From positions 1,813,636 to 1,877,635 of the forward strand of contig OX439132.1 of the NCBI GenBank assembly GCA_949318235.1: 64,000 bases of DNA. Reading direction: 5' to 3'. This document shows positions 22,040-32,068 of this stretch, one piece after another. This DNA is from Ecdyonurus torrentis. Its lineage: Eukaryota; Arthropoda; Insecta; Ephemeroptera; Heptageniidae. Every line of letters begins with the position of its first letter. Position 1 is the first letter of the stretch. The position numbers and the translations under genes are program-made. The notes below the pieces were generated by a model that did not search any database, was not told the origin of the DNA, and worked only from the letters and a program-made list of their open reading frames with translations.

Positions 22040-22664
22040 TATAGGGTGTTTTCATTCATGTTAAAGTCGACGCCATAAGTGAGTACTAAATAACATGGGC
22101 CGGCATAGGAAAATGACTAATTTTACGAGTTTAAAAATACTTACGTTAGCAATATTTTTGAGCGCATTAATGCTGTTAATATGTTGAATTAGTTTTTCAA
22201 GTATAGGGTGTACGTATGCGGTTGACGTCATATTTATTGCGCTTTGAGGCCATACTGGCGTAGTGCATAACATTGCTCAGTATAGGACAAACTTTGTTTT
22301 TAAGCCAATTTTCTTTGGGAAATCGTTTCATTTTTTGTTATTTGTTATTTTTCTCACATACTTGAGATACTAATTCAACATATTTACAACAGCCAAGCTC
22401 TCAAAAATATTGCATAGTGGTTTTAAACTGGAAAAATGATTTTTTTTCTATGTTACCCATGTTATTGAGTTATCCAACATGGCGGTGACTTTAACATGAA
22501 TGCATAGACCCTATACATGGGAGAAAAATAAATAATAAAAAAATAGCTATATTATTTTTCAATTTTATTTTTCCAATTAATTTTTCAATGAGCAATGTTA
22601 GTCATTGCTCAAGGAAATCATTGAAAAGCATTCAGAATGACGTCATGCGCACACACCTTATATA
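22040..22664. mobile_element. GGGTGTATGC-family MITE interrupted by another copy of the family
   Basis: The left part TATAGGGTGTTTTCATTCAT to about 22203 and the right part from about 22514 (GGGAGAAAAATAAATAATAA) to ACACACCTTATA match the uninterrupted copy at 46259-46563. The intervening 22204-22513 is a second member inserted at TA. Confidence 0.75.
22204..22513. mobile_element. GGGTGTATGC-family MITE, nested copy
   Basis: Starts TAGGGTGTACGTATGCGG, contains TGACGTCA at 22223-22230 and GAGGCCATACTGG, and ends GAATGCATAGACCCTA. It is flanked by TA on both sides. About 310 bp, like the copy at 33534-33843. Confidence 0.8.
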
Positions 22665-22699
22665 TCTTATGTTAATGTTATTAATAGAATACGGAGGCA

Positions 22700-23610
22700 C
22701 ATTTTATGTTGGTTATGTATATAGGGTGTATGCATTTATGTTAAGGTACTACTTTAGGGTAGGAGTGAAATTTTTTTATTATGATTATAAATTGAGTTCA
22801 GGCTGCTGTACCCACAAATGAAATCCAAAAAATTCTATCTCAAAAACTATGGTCACAACAGAGCGTCAAAGTTCCGCAAAATGCCCCGCCCCCTATGCTA
22901 ATGAGTCTATATTTGAACCCCGATTGTGCCCACTTTTAATTTTTTTCAGTGGTTAAAAAAATACTAGCTTGTTCTTCGTGTTGACTTTTAATGAAAAATG
23001 ATTTTTCAGATTTTTCTAGAAAGTACTTGCCGAGAAAAAAATTATCGCAAATTGACCCATGTTAATTGAATATGCAAATCTTTCAATATTTTTTTCTCCG
23101 TAAAAATATCGTAAAAAATTGTTTTAAATCTCAAATTCATTAAAAGTTTATCTGTAGATCACGCTAGTATTTTTTATTGAGAAGTTGATCAATTCAATTT
23201 TTCAGACGTTGAGCTTGAAGTTTTGTATCTTGTACATGCTAAAGGGGGCGTAACCCCCCCCCCCCCCCAAAAAAAAATACACCAACTTTGAGGCTCATTT
23301 ATTTGAGCAAAAACTTTTTGGAGTATAGAAAATTGTTCCTTGGTTCATTATAAATCTAAAAAATGATATCAAATTGAACTTTACGACAACATCGCTACCC
23401 CAAAGTAGTATACCTTAAAGTCAACGCCATGTTGGATCACACAATAACATAGGCATCAGAGGAAAATAACACATTTTGCCACTAGGTTGACACTATAGGA
23501 TGGATAAACTTTTTTCAAATAATAAAAAAATGTTAATTGCATGTCGTGCTTGCCCGATTATACGGAAAAGTACTTTGTAGGAAAGCGAGAAATGTACTAG
23601 GAAAGTACTC

Positions 23611-23646
<36 letters not shown>

Positions 23647-23726
23647 GTGGCTGACCCTCCAGCACTAAATTATTTACATTCAAATTTCAAATTAGTTCTT
23701 TAATTATTTTGTCATTTCTGTTTCAG
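22700..23726. other. Intron segment with fragments of the same MITE family
   Basis: A partial end at about 22721 (ATAGGGTGTATGCATTTATG), a C-tract at about 23255, a fragment at about 23418-23500 (GTCAACGCCATGTTGGATCA) and a (GT)n run at about 23609-23640. No exon other than the one starting at 23727. Confidence 0.5.
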
Positions 23727-24415
23727 CGGAGGATGCGGGACTGCCCGATGGTTACTGTTTTCGTCGTGGTGACCTTTTACTGACCTCTGACGTCAATTCG
23801 ACCTTTGTAACATCTGACAAGGTCAATCCTACAGCGGTTACCCTGGGAAAGGTCAAAGTGATGACCCCTGACAAGGTCAAAGTGATGACCCCTGAAAAGG
23901 TCAAAGTGATGACCCCTGAAAAGGTCAAAGTGATGACCCCTGACAAGGTCAAGTGTGTGACCTCTGAGGTCAGTTCAACCTTGGTGAACGCTGATAAGGT
24001 CAAACCTAGTAAAAAGGTCAAAGTGATGACCCCGGATAGGGTTAAAAGTGTTTTCCCTGAGGTGACCTCTGGAAAAGTTAAATTGATGACCCCTGACAAG
24101 GTCAAGTGCGTGACCTCTGAGGTCAATTCGACCTTGGTGAACGCTGAGAAGGTCAAATCTAGTAAAAAGGTCAAAGTGATGACCCCGGATAAGGTTAAAT
24201 GTGTGACCTCTGAAGTTATTTATGACAAGGTTAAATCTAGTGGAAAGGTCAAAGTGATGACCCCTGACAAGGTCAAGTGTAAAACTTCAGAGGTCAAGAC
24301 AAAACTGTTGACCCCTGACAAGGTCGTACCTGAAGGGGTCAAAGTGGGCACCATTAGACCTGACCCGAAGCCACCGGAGAACGCAGTACCGTCCATCGCA
24401 GCACGCACGGCGGAG
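23727..24415 (+). CDS. Large exon encoding tandem KVKVMTPD octapeptide repeats
   Basis: Acceptor TGTTTCAG|CG, donor GCGGAG|GTGAGT. It is 689 nt, open throughout, and its phase joins exactly to the exon ending at 18418. After a short unique start (AEDAGLPDGYCFRRGD) come four perfect tandem octapeptides KVKVMTP(D/E) from about 23849 to 23944. Longer, more variable cycles follow (KVKCVTSEV..STLVNA, KVKSSK, KVKVMTPD) to about 24330, then a Pro-rich end (RPDPKPPENAVPSIAARTAE). The protein would be basic, probably disordered, with many TP sites and no known fold. The opposite strand is also open over 140 codons because the 24-nt unit has no stop there; that frame is a shadow. The gene must continue downstream, but its next exon is not certain. 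Confidence 0.65.
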
Positions 24416-24470
24416 GTGAGTACAAGTCTCGCAAGAGTGTTTGCATACTGTTGCGCATTGCGGCCATCAC

Positions 24471-25140
24471 AATTCTTTATTCATTTCTTTCATCCTATAA
24501 ACACAATACATAAAAATATGCATCAGTCGAGCAGGTCATTGTTTAAAAAATAAACACAATCAATTAGAAATGATAGTCAAACATATGTACAAAAACAATT
24601 TCACAATTTAAAAATAAACACAGAGAATTTTTTAATGCATAATTATCTGAGTCGTTAATAAACTCATCGACTGAATAATATTGTTTATTTAATAAAAATG
24701 TTTTTAAACTTTTTTAAAACATAATTTGATCTGGTTCCTTTCTTAAAGGAATAGACCAGAGAAAAAGCATAAGCATTTATATCACAAAACACTTAATGGT
24801 TTATACATAAATAACATTAGTTTGCCTCAAAACCCAACAGTAGCCCCGTAGCAGTGATCAGAATATTCGATTTATGCAACCCGCACAACATTTTCATACT
24901 AATTTTTGCATGTTTCTGACGTCATAAACATGAATTTTCACTCAAATTGCATACTTTACAGTTTTTTCACGCTCTCTCGTGGGGCTACATTAACATTCTG
25001 GTAAAAATTGTCATCAGTTTTGTAGATCACATTTCGTGTTTATGCATTAAAAAACACATGTTGTTTTATGTGGTCTATAGCTTTAAGCTGGATGTTAGAT
25101 TATTATAAATGTTTAGAGAACCACAGAAAGGTGTTTAATA
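24471..25140 (-). mobile_element. Non-LTR retrotransposon 3' end, interrupted by a piggyBac-like MITE
   Basis: Parallels the LINE remnant at 38447-39233: same 3' region (ATTCATTTCTTTCATCCTA) and coding tail read on the minus strand (SVDEFINDSD-like). The same match continues after the inserted element at 24743-25086 (GATTATTATAAATGTTTAG). It begins about 55 bp after the donor at 24415. Confidence 0.7.
24743..25086. mobile_element. piggyBac-like MITE with TTAA target site
   Basis: TTAA + AGGAATAGACCA at the left, TGGTCTATAGCT + TTAA at the right. It lies inside a LINE remnant whose uninterrupted sibling at 38930 has a single TTAA at the same place, giving an empty-site proof. A truncated copy lies at 40888-40922 beside the N gap. 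Confidence 0.8.
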
Positions 25141-25740
25141 GTGTTATATTACTTACTTAGCCTTACACAATATCATTTTAGGCTTTGTTATTATTTTTCT
25201 GTTTTCTTGTTTTCTTCTTATTAAAATTATATATTTTTTTAATGCGATAAAAATACACACATAATAAGTTTGCTACTGCAGTTCAATGTTATTATGTGCT
25301 TACATATGGCGTCGAAGCGCAAATCAAATCAATGCAAAAGAACTCTTTATTGTTTGGACGTATCAGTAATAATTAATATTTTAATTAAAAATTAACTAAT
25401 TAATGTAATTAGAAATTATAAATAAGATTTTCAACTTTTTTAATTAACTTTATCGAAAAGGTAAATGAAGTACAAATTAGATGACTTCAAATAAAAATTA
25501 ACAGCAAAAGTCAGTAAATTAAATATTTTTTAAAAATATATAGCGAAAATTTTGTCTAAAATCCACAATAATAATAATCCATTTTAAATGTTTAAAATGT
25601 TTTACTATTTTTTTTTTATAACTCACGACTGTAAATAAAAATAAATGAATAAGTAAATAATTAAATATTTGTCATTATTCAAAAACTGTTGCTTTTAATA
25701 CAATATCGTTATAACGCGCGAGGAAGCTAAGGGTCCCCTA
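25141..25740. other. AT-rich stretch, nothing recognised
   Basis: Long A/T runs and short open frames only. No splice-bounded exon or repeat end was supported. Confidence 0.5.
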
Positions 25741-25961
25741 ATGGAGGTTATCGGTTTAAAAAAATGCTTAAAAACGACTATGGCTTAAAACACGTAAAAG
25801 TATATGTCTAGTATTTCTCATTTAAATTTCTCCGAAATCGGTGGAGTAGTTTTCTCAAAAATCGCAAAAAACGTGTTTTTCCCCATAAGCGTAATGTTAA
25901 ATTAGGGGACCCTTAGTTAGCTTTCCCCGCGTCACCCCGCGCGCTAAACCGATAACCTCCA
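25741..25961. mobile_element. TA-flanked MITE (ATGGAGGTTATCGG ends)
   Basis: The left end ATGGAGGTTATCGGTTTA and right end TAAACCGATAACCTCC(A) are inverted repeats. TA precedes the left end and the right flank has decayed. The core has CTTAAAACACGTAAAAGTAT. About 220 bp. A fragment of a second copy lies just before (25716-25740). Confidence 0.8.
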
Positions 25962-26134
25962 AGAAATCATTATAGCTGATGTTAGAGTTATTTATTTATT
26001 ATTATTATTATTTTTTACATATATATTAATTACATTTTAATAGTATATTTTTAATAACATAATTAGAACATTATCAATTAGCAGATTAAACGGAATAAAA
26101 CTTAACCATCACAGATACGTTACGGAGAAAATTC

Positions 26135-26137
<3 letters not shown>

Positions 26138-26180
<43 letters not shown>
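26138..26180. repeat. Poly(T) tract
   Basis: An uninterrupted T-run of about 40 bases. The lysine-rich frame on the minus strand is an artefact. Confidence 0.95.
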
Positions 26181-26183
<3 letters not shown>

Positions 26184-26539
26184 TTTAATTTGTGCGAAAA
26201 GTACTGCACAGAGATATTTACATGCATACATACTTTTACGTTTTTTAAGACATATATGCAATTTTTTTTAAGAATTTTTAAAATTACTGATATAAGCTCC
26301 ACTTAAAGCGGGAAATCAGCTACTCCGGGATTTGAATAAAAAGTTAGGAAACAAACTCTGTAGCAATCTAGAGGTATGACAACGTAACAGCATAACTATA
26401 TAGACTATGGTCACTAGCAAACAGTTTTCTCAGTGTAGACAGTTTAAAGTACAGTCATCACATATAAAATTGCAATGTAGAGGTGCAAAATAACAGTGGT
26501 CAATATTACTGATAACAACTTAATGAAGTGATAAACTGT

Positions 26540-26590
26540 AGAGAGAGAGAGAGAGAGAGCTTGAGGCGAGAGAGAGAGAGAGAGCTTGAG

Positions 26591-26663
<73 letters not shown>

Positions 26664-26690
26664 GGAGGCGAGAGAGAGAGAGAGAGAGAG
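26540..26690. repeat. (GA)n microsatellite with CTTGAGGC interruptions
   Basis: GA runs separated by AGCTTGAGGCGAGA (twice) and AGCTGGAGGCGAGA, so the interrupted block itself has been duplicated. Frames on both strands are artefacts. Confidence 0.95.
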
Positions 26691-26897
26691 CGCTACCGTC
26701 CTTCGTGTGTACGTACACCTCTGCTCTAGTCTCTCTCTCTCTCTCTCGTGGGGTCAACGCTCTTAACTTCTCTTTCACTCTCTCAGTACATACATACGCT
26801 GACTATATACCTATACCAAAGTGGGGGGAGGGGGGAGGTGATAGTAACCACTTGAAATGACCATCATTGTGCGTCACGTTAATGTGGGAGTTCAATA

Positions 26898-27000
26898 TTT
26901 ATTTATTTATTTATTTATTTGTTTATTTGTTTATTTGTTTGTTTATTTATTTATTTATTTATTTATTTACTTATATATTACTTACTTACTTACTTACTTA
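26898..27000. repeat. (TTTA)n with (TTTG)n and (TTAC)n variants
   Basis: Tetranucleotide repeats that drift from TTTA to TTTG and back, then to CTTA. Confidence 0.95.
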
Positions 27001-27261
27001 CTAAAATAATGAAAAAATTGGTTTGTATAAATATTAAATCAGCTCTTGAGACTTCCTTCGGCTGAACGTTTATTTGCGCTTGGCCGCCATCTTTGTGGTA
27101 GCTCATACATAGCGTAACATAGGAGAAACAAGATTTATGTCAAAACTAAAATATTTCACATATTTGTAACGTCGTGCAAATCTACCGACTGATTTCTCTC
27201 GTATTTAAATTGACACTGCAGTTTGTTCTCCCTTTGTCACTGTGTATTGATCACCATCAAC

Positions 27262-27275
27262 ATGGCGGCTCTCAG
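27262..27275 (+). CDS. Candidate tiny start exon (M-A-A-L)
   Basis: CACCATCAACATGGCGGCTC followed by TCAG|GTATAT looks like a start codon in good context with a splice donor two bases into a codon. It follows a GC-richer stretch with GGCCGCCATCTTTGTGG at 27082. A second GT-AG bounded piece at 27382-27408 (ACTGGTGGACTTCAATCACA...) could follow in phase, but no third exon was found. It could be noise. Confidence 0.25.
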
Positions 27276-27865
27276 GTATATATAGACAAAATATTCTAAT
27301 GATAATAAATTATACATCATTCCATGGTTGATATTGCTAATTAGTTACGTGTCGCTAATTAGTGTCGTTATTAATTAGTGTGCAGACTGGTGGACTTCAA
27401 TCACAACTCAAGGTATTAAGTTTCACCCCCCCCCCCCCTCTCTCCTCGGCCCCAGCAGGTAGCGGCGTTGTGGTTCTCGCTCAAGATCAGATTGCAACTC
27501 AAACTTTTTTATTTACGCACTTTTTTTTCTTTCTCTCTAACTACAAAATATAACATCATTGGCAGAGATATGGTTAAAATTATGCTACCTCAATACAGCA
27601 ACATAATTTATGCTATATTGTTATACATTTGATTATACTTCATATACCATTTAGCATAACTTGTTCAGGATAATTACTTGGATTAAAAAAAAAAAAAAAA
27701 AAAAAAAAACTACAAAACAGAAATTTTTTAATTGCAGTTTTTACAAATGCACAAAATTTGATGTAATAATTCAATTTTTTAATTTGTACTTATTTTAATT
27801 TCATAATATATATATTTTTTCATAATGATAATATCATACTGCATTATACAGTATAATCTCAAAAC

Positions 27866-28345
27866 ATGGGCCGCATTTTACCAGTTTAAAAATACTATAA
27901 GCAATATTTTTGAGAGCATTGATGTTTTTATTTTTAATAGCTTCACGAATTAGTATCTCAAGTATGTGAGAAAAATAACAGTAACAAAATGTTGTCTAAT
28001 TTCCCAAAGAAAAGAGCCAGAAATGAAGAAATGAGCAATGTGCTCACATATGATGACCCAAAGCCCAAAGCCCTTCCTTAGCCCCGCAAACTTGCGTTCA
28101 TCCTGCGAGATATGCAACCTGCTACAAAATTGTCTATAGTAAAGCCGTAACTATGACGTAAAAGATACTGGAAGAATTACATAATGATATCGCAGGATGA
28201 GCGCAAGTTTGCGGGGCTACGGAAGGTTTTTGGGTCATCATATATGTGAGTTTATGAACAGTTCTTCTCATTATCTAACATTGAAGAAGTCATGTAGCAA
28301 CCCCTGAACTTACTATTTAAATATGACGTCATGCGCATACACCCT
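27866..28345. mobile_element. GGGTGTATGC-family MITE carrying a nested foldback
   Basis: From AACATGGGCCGCATTTTACC to CATGCGCATACACCCTAT with TGACGTCA at 28324-28331. The element is interrupted at 28049-28243 by another inverted-repeat insertion. Confidence 0.7.
28049..28243. mobile_element. Foldback insertion nested in the MITE
   Basis: Arms of about 55 bp: TATGATGACCCAAAGCCC..AGCCCCGCAAACTTGCG and its inverted counterpart (GCAAGTTTGCGGGGCTACGG..TGGGTCATCATA). Confidence 0.75.
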
Positions 28346-28640
28346 ATGTATACAATGACAAAAATGTAGCATAAAATATATAATTTATTATTTTACGAAT
28401 ACTGTCTTCAAAATATGCAAATTTTACATTTAAATAATAATAAAAATTTTAACTTTTATACTCGCGCACCCACTTGTTGCTGTAATGCAATAACATAGTA
28501 CAGACAGTAAAGTATATGTTCAACTACGATATGTAGGTACTGCATGTACTGTACGCGTGTTAAACAAGAGACTTATCATAGAGCAGCTTATCAATCACGT
28601 AGGTGGCGACGAATGTCATCAAAATTATATACATGATATT

Positions 28641-29115
28641 TTTACTGTCTTAAAACACGTAAAAATGTGTCATATTTAAATATTTGTGACCTCAGTGCAG
28701 TAGTTTTCTCACAAACACACTAACAAGAGGCTTCTACAATGTTAAATTAGTACATTTTATTGTCTTAAAACACGTAAAAGTATGTCTAGTATTCTACATT
28801 TAAATATTTGTGACCTCAGTGCAGTAGTTTTCTCACAAACACACTAACAAGAAGCTTCTACAATGTTAAATTAGTACATTTTACTGTCTTAAAACATGTA
28901 AAAGTATGTCTAGTATTCTACATTTAAATATTTGTGACCTCAGTGCAGTAGTTTTCTCACAAACACACTAACAAGAGGCTTCTACAATGTTAAATTAGTA
29001 CATTTTACTGTCTTAAAACATGTAAAAGTATGTCTAGTATTCTACATTTAAATATTTGTGACCTCAGTGCAGTAGTTTTCTCACAAACACACTAACAAGA
29101 GGCTTCTACAATGCT
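28641..29115. repeat. Four tandem copies of a ~124-bp unit
   Basis: CTGTCTTAAAACACGTAAAA-type starts recur at 28645, 28760, 28884 and 29008. Each unit contains GTGACCTCAGTGCAGTAGTT and ends GGCTTCTACAATGTTAAATT. The unit resembles the interior of the MITE at 25741 (same CTTAAAACACGTAAAAGTAT and AGTAGTTTTCTCA order). Confidence 0.9.
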
Positions 29116-30498
29116 AACACATACGATATTTTGTATTTTCCCGCGCTACAGATGATTGGCGATACAATAATTAAGCAGAGGTAAACATTGGCTTTGTGAC
29201 GTCACAGCTAAGGTTATTGCGGACTGCGAGTGACTTGAGGTGTGCAAGGTTGCTGGAGACACAGGTAGCTTCATCAAGCGGCCTCCTCTCTTAATTAATT
29301 AATTAATTATATGTAGTATACAAAAATTGTAATTATTACCAATATCTATAATTTTAAATAAAAATAGTAGCAATATAGCAACATATCAATATATGTTGCT
29401 GCTTAGAGTTGTAATAATAATTATCATACGTTGTTCGGTTTATTGCATTAGATATCAGTGCATTTACGTTATTGATTCTGAATATTTATGATAGTTTAAC
29501 GAAAAACCTCAAAATAAAAGCCGTAATTTTTACTGAATTGTTTTTTTTTTCTGTTAATAAAAATAAATAAATACTTCAAAAAAAATAAACAAAGAGAAAG
29601 AGACTAATATATAAACAAATCAATCAATCAATTAATAATCAATAATAAATAAACAAACAAATAAATAGATACATGGACAAATTAAATAAAAATTTACTAT
29701 TGACTTTTTTTATAATGAATTTAATAGATATATACAATTTTTTTTTAAGATGCGCAGAGCTAACTATTTAGCACTGAAGAAATAAGAAATAACGTTTATG
29801 CTAACAAGTTATTGTTTAAACTTTTGTCAAGCAAGTTATTGGTTTGTACTGAAGAGTTACATCTATGGAACTGAACAATTTATGTTTTACGTGTTTTTAT
29901 GTTAATCGAACACTAAGCTATAGATACATGAATAGATCGAGCCATGCATTATTAATTAATTAACCACGCAATTAGCTAACTGCTATACATAGAAAACAGA
30001 TTCATCTCTCTATACGCTTGTTGTATTCTAACAGATCAACCCATGTATGGGGCATTGATCTACTGAAGTAAAAAACACTTTTTTTAACAAACACAATATT
30101 TATGAAAATTGACACTTTTTTGTAAATTGTTTAAAAATGATTTTTTTTAATACAATTTTTTTTTTTCTTCTTCTTCTTCATTGCTATTTTCTATCTGACT
30201 TTTTTTCTTAATAATTAAGAGCACCCTAAAATAATTTCGCGGAGTCGCGGATCACCGGTTGAGAAACCTTGTGGTTTATTATAGACGCTAATAGATGTGC
30301 TTTTTTTCAGTGTTAAACCAGATAAGAGAGGTATATGTTTTTGTACTGCGATAATTTATTTTACAATTTAAATCCAGTGCGTGTTTTTATCATAAGGAAT
30401 AACATTACAAATTTAGTGCGAGTTTTTTTAATGTTAAAATATGTTATCACGGTCCTGTGTACATACTTACATATGCAATACAACAAGTACAAAAATAA
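29116..30498. other. AT-rich stretch with one dispersed repeat
   Basis: A GC-richer part at 29190-29285 (GTGACGTCAC, GCGGACTGCGAGTGAC) ends in ACACAG|GTAGCT, which could be an untranslated exon. An inverted copy of the TAACTCTTCAGTA repeat is at 29761-29877. The rest is AT-rich without support for genes. Confidence 0.4.
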
Positions 30499-30630
30499 CT
30501 ACGTAATAATTATGCTGGCTCATTTTAACCACAATTTGATCAATACGACATAATTTATGCTATACAGCATAATAACTATGTTGTTCTAATTTAGCATTAA
30601 TTATGCTCTAAAATGTAGCATAAGTTATGC
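30499..30630. mobile_element. AT-rich MITE of the TACGTAAT..ATGCT family
   Basis: TACGTAATAATTATGCTGGC at the start and repeated TTATGCTAT motifs, as in the other copies. Confidence 0.55.
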
Positions 30631-30770
30631 AATCTATTCTTTGTGTGAATATATATAGAGATCAAATTAAATATAATTATATATAATATGACACTTAATT
30701 TTTAATCTAAAAAATACCATAGAATCCTCCATATAGATTTTAGCATGATATGAAAATGTATAGGATATTG

Positions 30771-31170
30771 TCCAGTGGATAATGTCACCAAGATGGCGAG
30801 CAAGCGCAAGGCATACATTAATATATAAGGAATGCAAGCACGTGTATTTGTGACTCGAGATAGTAAGGGAATTATATATTTTATATTATAGTGACCTGTG
30901 GATAATGTCACCAAGATGGCGAGCAAGCGCAAGGCATACATCAATATATAAGGAATGCAAGCACGTGTATTTGTGGCTCGCTTAAATATCGAGAGGAGAA
31001 AGTGAATTGTATATTTTATATTATAGTGACCTGTGGATAATGTCATCAAGATGGCGAGCAAGCGCAAGGCATACATCAATATATATAAGGAATGCAAGCA
31101 CGTGTATTTGTGGCTCGCTTAAATATCGAGAGGAGAAAGTGAATTGTATATTTTATATTATAGTGACCTG
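30771..31170. repeat. Three tandem 123-135-bp units containing CAAGATGGCGAGCAAGCGCA
   Basis: GTGGATAATGTCA recurs at 30775, 30898 and 31033, each followed by AAGATGGCGAGCAAGCGCAA and GCAAGCACGTGTATTTGTG. A fourth start (GTGACCTGTGGAGG) at 31163 is cut off. The minus-strand frame of 131 codons here is a repeat artefact. Confidence 0.92.
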
Positions 31171-31195
31171 TGGAGGCAAGGCACCTTGGTATAGA

Positions 31196-31244
31196 GGGGA
31201 GGGGGGGGGGGAGGGGAGAGGAGGTAGGGGGGGAGGGGGGCAAG
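31196..31244. repeat. G-rich tract
   Basis: Long runs of G broken by single A/T, able in principle to form a quadruplex. Confidence 0.85.
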
Positions 31245-31499
31245 TGGTTTGAGCAAGTACTGCGAGACCAGCCAGTCAGTACAAACTGTGCAAGTACATT
31301 CTATACACTGCATATATATGTACACTGCTGGCAATTATAATTGTCATAGTTCAAGTGCTAATGTATACCTAGGGCTAGGAAAACTATCATCCCATGTGTG
31401 TGAATTTAAATATCGGGTGATTGTGAGTTTACATTAAGAATAATATAAATATTTATATTAGTTGTTGACCGATATTTAGGTAGAATGATTTTTAGTGGT

Positions 31500-31700
31500 G
31501 TGCTACCTGGATAGCTACTTTACCTGTAGTTATCATAAAAATTACCTTTGTGCTACCTGAATAGCTACTTTACCTGTAGTTATCATAAAAATTACCTTTG
31601 TGCTACCTGTATAGCTACTTTACCTGTAGTTATCATACGATTTACCTTTGTTTTACCTGTATAGCCACTTCACCTGTAGTTATCATACGATTTACCTTTG
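31500..31700. repeat. Four tandem 50-bp units
   Basis: TGCTACCTG(G/A/T)ATAGCTACTT starts at 31501, 31551 and 31601, with a variant at 31651. The period is exactly 50 bp. Later copies diverge (ATACGATTTACC in place of ATAAAAATTACC). Confidence 0.93.
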
Positions 31701-32026
31701 TAAATACTTACAAAATCGTGGTTATGATTTAACACAAAGTGACTACACATGTGTTTTTTCAGTGTACTAATTATCTTACCGTGTAATTAGTGGTGCCAAT
31801 GTTGTGATATTCAAGTTACTGTGATATATTTTTATTAATTAGTTTTATATAATTGTGTTAATTATTTCAAAGTGATGTTAATTTAAAGTTAAAATATTAG
31901 TGATTTATTGATTTAACAAATAAAGTGATTTATTGTTATTAAGTGAGTGGTAGTTGATTTGTGATTGATTTAATTGATTGATAATTGATTGGTCAGTGAT
32001 GATTGGCGATACGAGAAATCAGGAAA

Positions 32027-32068
32027 ATGCCAGAGGAAGGAGACATTCAAATCTTCCCAAATCTACAG
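32027..32068 (+). CDS. Candidate start exon joined to 46700-46780
   Basis: ATG in context GGAAAATGCC, 14 codons MPEEGDIQIFPNLQ, then donor CTACAG|GTAATT in phase 0. An in-frame TGA 27 nt upstream closes the frame, so this ATG would be the start. The next phase-0 exon recognised on this strand (46700) begins YMGSFAVAG. The join FPNLQ-YMGSFAV reads like the first beta strand of a PTB/PID domain (consensus YLGS..V). The 14.6-kb intron is large, so the join is an inference. Confidence 0.45.

Noticed and set aside
23752..24174. 140-codon open frame on the minus strand
   Set aside because: It is antisense to the octapeptide exon and open only because the 24-nt unit has no stop in that frame; it lacks splice or start support.
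30702..31097. 131-codon minus-strand frame
   Set aside because: It consists of repeated ARLLAILVTLS-type segments that mirror the 123-135-bp tandem DNA units.
29148..32016. Shared 15-mer GATGATTGGCGATAC at about 29151 and 31998
   Set aside because: Only 15 bases match and the flanks differ; too little to claim a duplicated exon.
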